Below, piece by piece: positions 1 through 8,392 of a DNA stretch of 64,000 nt (within the stretch, counting starts at the first letter, position 1; every line of letters begins with the position of its first letter). Below the pieces are notes generated by a model. It was given only the letters and a program-made list of their open reading frames with translations, did not search any database and had not been told where the DNA came from. The position numbers were made by a program, and so were the translations under genes. Source of the DNA: Arthrobacter sp. H16F315 (GTDB lineage: Bacteria; Actinomycetota; Actinomycetes; Actinomycetales; Micrococcaceae); contig NZ_JAMXSS010000002.1 of assembly GCF_024124825.1 (NCBI RefSeq), positions 620,001 through 684,000 of the forward strand, read 5' to 3'.

Positions 1-1613
1 GCGCGGGCCAGGACGGCCCGGGCCGCCGTTCGGGGAGATGCGATGGCGTGATCGCGGGAGGAGGTCACGGCCACTTTCTTGAGGATCGTCAGCGGCGCAC
101 CCGCTGTCACGAAAACTTCGAAGCGGTGGGTGTGCAGCCCATTCAGCTGTTCGGGAATCCCTGCCCCGGGCGGCCCGTCGGACCCGGAGATTTCCGTCCG
201 GAGCGCCAGGGCGATCCCGATTCCGCTGGTGACGGTCCGGACCTCCACTGTGAGTTCGGCGGCACCCGGGCCGTCCCCGGCCGCCGTAGCCCGGACGGAC
301 CCCAGGTGCCGCTTGGACAGCGCCGCATCCTCGGGGACATTGGAGTTGGTGACCCCGGTGTCACAGCCGCTGCGAACGCTGACGCCGCCGTCCCAGCCGA
401 CGGCCGTGACGACCGTTTCCATCGCGGCGAGGTGCGGGACGGCCATGGACACCAAGCGGCGCTGCACCAGCAGAAGCTGCCGGCCGGTGTTGTCCTCCAA
501 GAGTGCCTCCCGGGTCAGCACCGCCCGTTTCAGGTCCAGGGTGCGGCGCTCGCTGCGGAGCGAAAGTCCGCCCTCGGACCACCACGCCCCTTCGCCGATC
601 CGGAGGTCCAGCGGAAGCCAGTCGGGAATGTTGACCATGTGTTCGTCGACAGTTTCCTGGTCCGCCACAACGCTGCGCAGGCTGTTGTAAACGCCGGCGA
701 GATAGCTGCCGGGATAGTGCACGGCCCCGGCCCGGTGTTCGGGGGCGGCGCCCCGCGTGGCCAGGTAGCCGTTGCCCAGGGTGGTGAGGGCTTCGCGGTG
801 GCCCTCATGCACCGGGTCGAAGCCTTCGTAGACCAGCAGCCACGGGTGCGTGATGACGAGTCCAATATCCAGTTGGCTGACATCCTCGACGACGACGTCG
901 GCGCCCGCCGCTTCCAGCGGGCCCCGACGCCCGGACCGGTCGATGCCAACGACCAGCCCAAAGCCGCCGCGCCGGCCGGCTTCCACCCCGGCCGCTGATT
1001 CCTCGATGACCATGGCCCGGGCGGGCGGGATCCCAAGCCGCCGCACCGCTTCCAACTGCAGCGCGGGCGCCGGCTTGCCCGCAACGTCGCGGTCCAGGGC
1101 CGTCTGACCGTCGACGACGTGGTCGAAGAAGTCCCCGAGGCCGGCGGCGGCCAGCAGCACGCCGGCGTTTCTGGCGCAGGTGGCAAGCACCACCGGAATT
1201 CGCCCCGCTTTCAGCCGGCCGAGGAGGTCCACTGTGCCCGGGAACGCCCGGACCGGTTGGTCACCGAGCAGCTTTTCGAACAGTTCGTTCTGGCGTGCGG
1301 CGAGCCCGAAGACGGTCCATTCCCCGGAGCCATCTGAGGGGTTGCCGTCCGGGACTGCCCCGCCGCGGGAGGCCAGGAAAGAGGTTACCGCGTCTTCCCA
1401 CGTCCGGCCGGCCACGAGGTCCAGGTAGTCTTCGGTGCAGAACGGATCCCGGCGGGTCCCGGCTGGAAGCCGCGGGTCCTGGAGGACTGCGTCGAAGAGT
1501 TGCTTCCATGCCGCCGAGCGAAGACCGGCGGTGTCGGTGACCACCCCGTCCAGGTCAAAGATCACGGCATCGACGGGCGCCAGGGCTGCGGCTAGGGTGG
1601 GCGACTCCGTCAT
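1..1613 (-). CDS. HAD phosphoglucomutase-like / GH65 phosphorylase fusion (5' part, runs off left edge)
   Basis: The ATG at 1613 opens a frame that stays open to base 1, so at least 537 codons are present and the 3' end lies outside the window. Residues ~12-245 form a HAD hydrolase of the beta-phosphoglucomutase type: motif I DLDGVVTDT, the T-C-A-R-N motif II region, the conserved K in AGKPAP and the E-E-S-A-A-G-V motif. From ~residue 255 the chain becomes a glycoside hydrolase family 65 N-terminal domain, with LGNGYLATRGA matching the family's LGNGxLxxRG signature. Known GH65 enzymes phosphorolyse maltose, trehalose or kojibiose to beta-glucose-1-phosphate, which beta-phosphoglucomutase isomerises, so the fusion would couple both steps in one polypeptide. 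The catalytic half of GH65 is outside the window and the sugar specificity cannot be read. A second copy of the same pair is encoded by separate genes at 34791-37958. Confidence 0.9.
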   Translation of the reverse strand, partial: MTESPTLAAALAPVDAVIFDLDGVVTDTAGLRSAAWKQLFDAVLQDPRLPAGTRRDPFCTEDYLDLVAGRTWEDAVTSFLASRGGAVPDGNPSDGSGEWTVFGLAARQNELFEKLLGDQPVRAFPGTVDLLGRLKAGRIPVVLATCARNAGVLLAAAGLGDFFDHVVDGQTALDRDVAGKPAPALQLEAVRRLGIPPARAMVIEESAAGVEAGRRGGFGLVVGIDRSGRRGPLEAAGADVVVEDVSQLDIGLVITHPWLLVYEGFDPVHEGHREALTTLGNGYLATRGAAPEHRAGAVHYPGSYLAGVYNSLRSVVADQETVDEHMVNIPDWLPLDLRIGEGAWWSEGGLSLRSERRTLDLKRAVLTREALLEDNTGRQLLLVQRRLVSMAVPHLAAMETVVTAVGWDGGVSVRSGCDTGVTNSNVPEDAALSKRHLGSVRATAAGDGPGAAELTVEVRTVTSGIGIALALRTEISGSDGPPGAGIPEQLNGLHTHRFEVFVTAGAPLTILKKVAVTSSRDHAIASPRTAARAVLAR

Positions 1614-1690
1614 TCCTCAGTCGTATCAGGCCTGCGGCAACTGCGACAGTGGCGTTGTACCGCTATTCCGGCCCGCCGGCCTGATAGCCG

Positions 1691-2699
1691 TCAGCCAAGC
1701 AGCGAATCGAGGGTGGTAAAGCCATAGCCGGCCTGGCGGATCCGATCGATGATCCCGGGCAGGGCATCGGCGTCCAGGGTGGTCCCGTCGTCGGGATTGG
1801 AACCGATGTGCATCAGCACGATCTCCCCGGGTTGAAGGCCGGCGAGTGTCCGGTCAGCCACGATGCGCGCGGAGATCCCGCCGCTGCTGCCCTTCCAGCC
1901 CAGGGTGTCCACGCTCCAGCGGACGGCCACGTAGCCGTAGGCGTTCACGGCAGCGATGGTCCGGGCGTCGCGTTCACCGAAGGGGAAGCGGAACAGGGGC
2001 CGGGGGTCACCTCCGCCCGCGAGGATGGCCTGCTGCGCCCGAACCAGCTGGTCCCCGATCGCGGCGTCGGGGAGACCGGTAAAACCAGGGTGGGTCATCG
2101 AATGGTTCCCCACCCGGTGGCCGCCCGCGACGATCGCCGCGACACCCGCCGGGTTGCCGGCCGCCCAGTTGCCGGTCAGGAAAAACGTGCCGCGAACGCC
2201 AGTGGTGGCCAGTGTCTGCAGGATGCTGGGCAACCCGGCGGCGTTGGCTCCGGCGTCGAAGGTCAGCGCCACCACTGCACCCACTCCTGGGACTACCTCC
2301 AGATCGCGGCCGGCGAGCGCGGCGGGGAACGGGGCCGGGGGCGGGACCGGCTCGGGCGCGGGGACCGGGACCGGCTCGGGCGCGGGGACCGGGGGCGGTT
2401 CGGGCGCCGGGATGGCAGGCAACGGTACCGGCCCGGCCGGAGCCGTTTCGCTGGGGGTGCGGACCGGAGCGTCCGACGGCGACGAACCCGGCGTCGGGCT
2501 GCCCGGCGGCTCCTCCGACGGGCCGGCGGTGTCCACAGGTGACGACGCCGGAGCTGACGACGCCGGCGGCGGTGTTGTCAGGGGCAGCCGCCGGCGGGTT
2601 GGCTCTGAACACAACGGCAAGCACCACGGCGGCGGCCAGCAAGAGCACCGCAGCGGCGGCCACCAGCCACCGGCGTCGGCCGGAAAGGTTCGGCCACAT
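1691..2699 (-). CDS. NodB-type polysaccharide deacetylase, membrane-anchored (frameshifted near 5' end)
   Basis: The NodB homology domain (about the C-terminal 200 residues) contains TFDAGAN (Asp of motif 1), the H-S-M-T-H metal-binding motif 2, RFPFG (motif 3) and the terminal LMHIG, and ends at the TGA at 1691. These enzymes remove N- or O-acetyl groups from peptidoglycan or chitin-like polymers outside the membrane. The upstream frame from the ATG at 2699 (or GTG 2714) encodes MWPNLSGRRRW, a single hydrophobic helix and a start of the Pro/Ala linker, but it is in another frame. Removing one base at about 2560-2600 (for example in the CCCC run) joins the signal anchor to the P-A-P-E-P linker and catalytic domain, giving ~335 residues. 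Without repair the catalytic frame only has a TTG start at 2620 and no export signal. The shift is probably a sequencing error. Confidence 0.8.
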
Positions 2700-2731
2700 G
2701 CTTGACTGTGGCACCGCCGGCGACAGCCGGA

Positions 2732-3847
2732 CTAGGGCTGAAAGGCCCGGGCGGGCGGGGACGCTGCCGGTATCAGCCGGTCGGCCCGGTACCGGTCGAA
2801 CAAGCGGATGAAGGAGTCTTCCGTGCGGCGGTAGCCGGTGAAGCCCGCAAGCCGGCTCTTGCTCATATCCGTAACAACTTCGAGGTTGCGGCCCAGGTCA
2901 CCGTCTGTGTGCCACCAGGACGCGACCCGGGCGAGCTCGGGTTCGGCCAGCCCGTGGCGGGCGGCGATGCCTGCCCAGACGCCCTCCTGGCCGGACATCT
3001 GCTGTTCCAGCGGGCGTGGCCGGCCCTCGTACCCAACGGGTTCGACGCCGAAATAGGCGGCCAGCGCAGGCCACATGCGGCGCCAGCGGAAGAGGTCTCC
3101 GTTGACGATGTTGTACGCCTGGTCGGCTACCCCGTCGGCGGTGGCCGCCCAGACCATGTGTTCTGCCAGAAGCCCGCTGTCGGTCATGTCCGTCAGGGAG
3201 TTCCACTGCGTCTCGGAACCCGGGAAGATGAACGGCAGGCCGAGTTCCCGGCAGATGGACGCCTGGACCGCGAGCGTTAGACCCATGTTCATGGCGTTGC
3301 CGACCGCATACCCGATGACCGTATGCGCCCGGTGCACGGACCAGCCAAAGCCCTGCCGGCCCGCGCCAGCCCATAACTCGTCTTCCTGGGCGTAGTAGAA
3401 GTTAGGCGTCGGCAACCTGGGCTCGCTTTCGCGGAACGGCGTGTCCGGCATCTCCCCCGCCGCGTACGCTTCAAACGGTCCCAGATAGTGCTTCAACCCG
3501 GTCATCAGGGCCACGTGTTTCACTGGCTGGCCGCTGAGGCTCGCGAGCAGGTTCCGCAGCATGGCAGCGTTGGTGTCGATGTTTTCCTGTTCCGTGTCCA
3601 TCCGCGACCACGCGGTGTAGAACACGTGACTGAGCCGTTCACCCGCCAGGGCTTCACGCAGGCTCTCCACGGAGGTCAGGTCCGCACTCACGTGCCGGAC
3701 ATCGCCGCGCCGGATCGGGTGCCGCGAGAGGGCCACAACGTCCCAGCCCTCATCGGCCAGCCGGTCAACCAGAGCCGATCCGGCAATGCCGCTGGCCCCG
3801 ACCACCAGGGCGGTCCTCGTATCAATGGTGCCTGAACTGCTTGCCAC
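2732..3847 (-). CDS. SDR family NAD(P)-dependent reductase, PRISE/epimerase-like
   Basis: A protein of 371 residues from the GTG at 3847, chosen because GAGGAGG lies about six bases upstream; the open frame extends further to 3889 without a ribosome site. The N-terminus has the Rossmann motif VVGASGIAGSALVDRL. An F-Y-T-A-W-S segment and the central L-M-T-G-L-K-H-Y match the variant active site of the progesterone 5-beta-reductase/iridoid synthase-like (PRISE) atypical SDRs, where N-F-Y-Y takes the place of YxxxK. The substrate is unknown. It stands alone, divergent from the metal ATPase at 4023, and its 3' end faces the deacetylase. Confidence 0.85.
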   Translation of the reverse strand: MASSSGTIDTRTALVVGASGIAGSALVDRLADEGWDVVALSRHPIRRGDVRHVSADLTSVESLREALAGERLSHVFYTAWSRMDTEQENIDTNAAMLRNLLASLSGQPVKHVALMTGLKHYLGPFEAYAAGEMPDTPFRESEPRLPTPNFYYAQEDELWAGAGRQGFGWSVHRAHTVIGYAVGNAMNMGLTLAVQASICRELGLPFIFPGSETQWNSLTDMTDSGLLAEHMVWAATADGVADQAYNIVNGDLFRWRRMWPALAAYFGVEPVGYEGRPRPLEQQMSGQEGVWAGIAARHGLAEPELARVASWWHTDGDLGRNLEVVTDMSKSRLAGFTGYRRTEDSFIRLFDRYRADRLIPAASPPARAFQP

Positions 3848-4022
3848 GCCGTTCCTCCTCGTACTGTCCGCTGCGCCTCGCCGCCCCAACAGGGGGCACG
3901 GCGGGCCAGACCAAGGTCATTCTCCGCCCGCTCCAGCCTCTCACAGACCAAAGGGGGCGGGCAGTAGGATAAAGGCAGTGGAGTGCGCCTCACCAACCAG
4001 CGAATGCTAAGGCAGGATATCC

Positions 4023-5948
4023 GTGAAAATCCTTCTCCGATATCCGCTAGTTGCAGGCACAGTCGCGGCCCTGCTCGCCGTGCTTATCCTGCTCCTGTCC
4101 GGGCAGGAGCCGATTGCGCAGATCACAGCCAGCAGCTACGCCCTGGCGGTAGCGGCCTATCTGGCCGTCGGCATGGTCCGCCGGCTGATGGGTGGCCAGT
4201 GGGGCATCGACATCCTGGCGGTCACCGCCATTGTCAGCACCGTCCTGGTGGGCGAATTCATCGCCGCCATGATCATCGTCCTGATGATGGCCGGCGGCAC
4301 AGCCCTCGAGGACTTCGCCGCCGGCCGGGCCAAAAAGGAACTGACCTCCCTGCTGGAACGCGTCCCGCAGACTGCCCACCGGGAAGGGGACGGCAGCTCC
4401 GCCGCCGAAACCAGCACAGGCGGCCAGCTCGAGGATGTTGCCGCCACCGACGTCCGGATCGGAGACATCCTGCTGGTCAGACCCGGTGAAGTGGTGCCGC
4501 TGGACGGCATCCTGCTTTCTGAATCCGGCAGCTTCGACGAGTCCTCCCTCACCGGGGAAAGCCTTCCGGTGGAACGGGTTGCCGGGGACGGGCTGATGAG
4601 CGGCTCCCTCAACGGCGAAGCCGCGGTCCGGATGCGGGTCACGGCCCTGATGGCGGATTCGCAGTACAGCCGCATCGTCGCCCTGGTCAAGGAAGCCGCG
4701 GACAGCAAGGCACCCATGGTGCGGCTCGCGGACCGGTATGCCGTCCCGTTCACCGCCCTCGCGTACCTTCTCGGCGCGATCGGCTGGATCATCAGCGGCA
4801 GCCCGGCCCGGTTCGCGGAGGTGCTTGTGGTCGCCACCCCGTGCCCGCTGTTGATCGCCGCCCCCGTGGCGTTCCTGGGCGGCATGAGCCGTGCCGCGCG
4901 CGGCGGCATCATCGTCAAATACGCCGGCGTGCTGGAGCAGTTGAGCCGGATCAAAACGGTCGCCTTCGACAAGACCGGGACCCTGACCTACGGCCGCCCC
5001 TCCCTGGTCGGCGTCCGGACCTCCGGGTCCTTCACCAAGGACGACGTCCTGGCCCTGGCGGCCTCCGCCGAACAATATTCCTCCCACGTGCTCGCCGCCT
5101 CCGTAATGGAGGCTGCACGGAACCGCGGGCTCGTCTTCGAAACCGCAACGGAGGCCAACGAATTCGCCACGCACGGCGTCCGGGCACGCTTCGACGGCCG
5201 CGACGTGGTGGTTGGCAAGCCGAAGTTCGTGGCTGAATCGGCCGGCGGCGTCGAGGAAATCGAGCTGGCCAGCGGCGAACTCGCCATCTATGTCGGCGTC
5301 GCCGGGGAATTCGCCGGGGCCCTGGTGATGAGCGACCCCATCCGCGGGGAAACCCGCCGCACCCTGGCCGAGCTAACCGAACTCGGCGTTATCCAGACGG
5401 TGATGCTGACCGGCGATGCGCTCGCGACCGCCGAACACATCGCGGACGCGGCCGGGCTCACCGATGTCCGCGCCGAGTGCCTGCCGGCGGACAAGGTCGA
5501 AGCCGTCCGGGACCTGCCGCTGCGACCGGTCATGATGGTGGGGGACGGCGTCAACGATGCCCCCGTGCTGGCCGCCGCCGACGTCGGCATCGCGATGGGT
5601 GCCCGCGGCTCGACGGCGGCCGGCGAGTCGGCCGACGTCGTGATCATCCTGGACGACCTGTCCAAGGTAGCCGCGGCCGTGCGGATCGGCCAGCGCACCA
5701 TCAAGGTGGCGCTGCAAAGCATCTGGATCGGCATAGCGCTGAGCGTGGCGCTGATGCTCGCCGCGGCTGCAGGCTTCGTCCCGGCCATCGCAGGTGCCTT
5801 GTCCCAGGAACTCGTGGACCTGGCGACAATCCTCAATGCGCTGCGCGCACTCAGTCCGGGCACCTCAGCGAAGGCCGGGAAGCAGGCTCCCGCCGCTACC
5901 GGGAAGCAGGCAGTTTCTCGGCTTCCGCGATCCGCGGAACGGTCCTGA
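4023..5948 (+). CDS. P1B-type heavy-metal-translocating ATPase
   Basis: A protein of 641 residues from a GTG start preceded by AGGCAGGA. Features in order: two pairs of N-terminal membrane helices without any CxxC metal-binding domain, the actuator T-G-E-S-L-P, the membrane metal motif T-P-C-P-L-L at ~272-276, the phosphorylation site DKTGTLT (Asp ~316), GDGVNDAP, and a final helix pair ending near NALRALSPG. The T-P-C-P signature and topology place it among the P1B pumps that move transition metals across the cytoplasmic membrane. The usual nucleotide-binding SEHPLA motif reads S-S-H-V-L-A, so His is kept but the following Pro is Val. Its 3' end overlaps the convergent ppsA by 53 bp. The metal cannot be assigned from sequence. 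Confidence 0.92.
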   Translation: MKILLRYPLVAGTVAALLAVLILLLSGQEPIAQITASSYALAVAAYLAVGMVRRLMGGQWGIDILAVTAIVSTVLVGEFIAAMIIVLMMAGGTALEDFAAGRAKKELTSLLERVPQTAHREGDGSSAAETSTGGQLEDVAATDVRIGDILLVRPGEVVPLDGILLSESGSFDESSLTGESLPVERVAGDGLMSGSLNGEAAVRMRVTALMADSQYSRIVALVKEAADSKAPMVRLADRYAVPFTALAYLLGAIGWIISGSPARFAEVLVVATPCPLLIAAPVAFLGGMSRAARGGIIVKYAGVLEQLSRIKTVAFDKTGTLTYGRPSLVGVRTSGSFTKDDVLALAASAEQYSSHVLAASVMEAARNRGLVFETATEANEFATHGVRARFDGRDVVVGKPKFVAESAGGVEEIELASGELAIYVGVAGEFAGALVMSDPIRGETRRTLAELTELGVIQTVMLTGDALATAEHIADAAGLTDVRAECLPADKVEAVRDLPLRPVMMVGDGVNDAPVLAAADVGIAMGARGSTAAGESADVVIILDDLSKVAAAVRIGQRTIKVALQSIWIGIALSVALMLAAAAGFVPAIAGALSQELVDLATILNALRALSPGTSAKAGKQAPAATGKQAVSRLPRSAERS

Positions 5949-8285
5949 GGTAGCTGTCCGGATTCAGCGAGATCGAATCGATGCCTTCACCGACCAGGAA
6001 CGCCGCGAACTCCGGGTGGTTGCTGGGTCCCTGGCCGCAGATGCCGATCTTGATGCCGGCCGCATGCGCCTTTTGGATAGCCTCGCTGATCATGGCCATC
6101 ACGGCCTCATCCCGCTCGTCAAAGAGTGCGGCCAGCTGCGCCGAATCCCGGTCCACGCCCAGGACAAGCTGGGTGAGGTCGTTGGAGCCGATGGAGAAGC
6201 CGTCGAAGCGGGTGGCGAACTTGTCGGCGAGGACGACGTTGGACGGGATCTCACACATCATGTAGACCTGCAGGCCGTTCTGGCCCCGAACCAGGCCGTG
6301 CTCCGCCATCACGGCCAGCACCTTGTCCGCTTCCCGGGGGTGCGGCAGAACGGCACCATCACAATAATGTTGCTAAACCCGAGCTTCTCGCGGACCCGTT
6401 TGAGGGCGGCACACTCCAGGGCAAATCCCTCGCGGTACCGCTCGTCGTAGTAGCGGGAGGCGCCGCGGAAGCCGAGCATGGGGTTTTCCTCCGGTTCCTC
6501 GAAGGCGGAACCGCCGATCAGGTGCGCGTACTCGTTGGTTTTGAAGTCGCTAAGCCGGACGATCACGGGCCGGGGGAAGTGGGGTGCTGCGATCTTGGCG
6601 ATGCCAAGAGCCAGGGCGTCCACGAAGTAGTCCTTCGGGTCGGCAAAGCCGCTGGTCAGGGCACGGATCTGCTCGGCCTCGTGGGGGTCGGTGACCCGCT
6701 CGGGGTGAACCAGCGCCATCGGGTGGACCCGGATCAGGGCGCTGATGATGAATTCCATCCGGGCGAGCCCGACGCCGTCGGCCGGCAGCCGCCACCACTG
6801 GAAGGCTGCCGCGGGGCTGGCGATGTTGACCATAACTTTGGTGTGCGTCTCGGGCAGTTCACCGAGGTCCACGTCCTCGGTCTCAAACGCGAGGCTGCCC
6901 TGGTACACCCGGCCCTCGTCGCCCTCGGCGCAGGAAATCGTCACGGACTGGTCTTCCGCGAGGACAGTGGTGGCATTGCCTGTACCCACGACTGCGGGTA
7001 CCCCGAGTTCCCGGCTCACGATCGCCGCGTGGCTGGTTGGGCCGCCGCGGTCGGTCACGATGCCTGCTGCCCGCTTCATAATCGGAACCCAGTCCGGGTC
7101 GGTCATCTCGGTGACCAGGATGGCGCCGTCGCGGAAGTTGTCGATGTCAGCGGCGCTGCGGATCACGCAGGCCGTGCCGTGGGCGATGGAATCGCCGATC
7201 GCGGCGCCGCGCACCAGTACGCTGCCCGCCTCCAGCAGGTGGTGGAGGGTGAACCGGGAGCCGGTTTTTTGCGACTGGACCGTTTCCGGCCGGGCCTGGA
7301 CCATAAACAGTTCGCCGGTCACACCATCACGGGCCCACTCCATGTCCATCGGCCGGGCATAGTGCTCTTCCACGCTCACGGCCCAGCGCGCCAGCGCGAG
7401 AATCTCGGCGTCGTCCAGGACAAAAGCGCGGCGTTCCGCGTCGGAGGTGTCCACCATTTTGGTGCGGGCGTGGCCGCCCCGGCTGTAGACCATTTTCCGG
7501 TCCTTCGAGCCCAGCGTCTTTTCGATAATCGGAGCGAACTCCGGCTGGGCCAGCAGCGGCTTGAAGACGACGTATTTGTCCGGATTGATGGTGCCTTGGA
7601 CCACGGTTTCGCCAAGCCCCCAGGCGGCGCTGACCACTGCCACGCCCGGGAAGCCGGAATCAGTGTCGATGGAGAACATCACGCCGGAGGCGCCGACGTC
7701 GGAGCGCACCATCCGCTGCACACCGATCGAGAGTGCAACGTCGAGGTGGTCGAAGCCCTTGACCTCGCGGTAGCTGATGGCACGGTCGGTGAACAATGAG
7801 GCGTAGCAGCGCCGGCAGGCGTCCAGGAGTTCGCGTTCCCCGGCGATGTTCAGGAAGGTCTCCTGCTGCCCGGCGAAGCTCGCATCCGGCAGGTCCTCGG
7901 CGGTGGCGCTGCTGCGGACCGCAACGGAGAGCCGGTCCACCCCGGCCCGCTCCCCGAGTTCCCGGTAGTGGGAGCGGATGGACGCGGCGGTGTCGTCGGG
8001 GAACTCGCTGTCCAGGAAGAGCTCCCGGATGGCTTCCCCGGTGGCGCGCAGGGACGTTTCGCCGGCGCGGTAGGACTGGATCTGTGAGCGCATCGCCGGT
8101 TCGATGCCGTTGGCCTCGATGAACCGGCGGTAGGCGTCCGCGGTGGTCGCAAAGCCGCCCGGCACGCGCACACCCTTGGTTTTGAGGGACTGGATGAGTT
8201 CGCCGAGGGAGGCGTTTTTGCCCCCCACCTGCGGGACATCGCCCATACCGATCTCTTCAAACCACAGCACCGGGGATTCAGCCAT
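5896..8285 (-). CDS. ppsA: Phosphoenolpyruvate synthase (frameshifted)
   Basis: Converts pyruvate, ATP and water to PEP, AMP and phosphate in gluconeogenesis. The start is the ATG at 8285 (MAESPVLWFEE) with AGGAG upstream. The N-terminal ATP-grasp PPDK domain (GGKNASLGEL) is followed by the swivelling domain with the phosphohistidine motif G-G-x-T-S-H-A-A-I and the C-terminal PEP-binding barrel (LGFRGASRYY, then GICGQGPS). The frame breaks at the CCCGGGGG run 6333-6340: after VPFCRTP the written frame ends, whereas one extra base restores R-E-A-D-K-V-L-A-V-M and the last ~135 residues to the TAG at 5896. The repaired length is 796 residues, normal for the family. As written, both halves would be non-functional; sequencing error is likelier. 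Confidence 0.92.
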
Positions 8286-8392
8286 GTCGCAACTCCTGCT
8301 TTCGGCAATTGGGAAGGAAAACACTGGACACGATGGTGACCGCTGGCGTCCGGCGCCCCTGGAGCCATCCTGTGGCGGCGGACCATCCGATG

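Noticed and set aside
48..998. Long plus-strand open frames over the HAD-GH65 fusion
   Set aside because: They are complements of a clear coding frame with HAD and GH65 motifs; GC-rich codons make antisense frames open.
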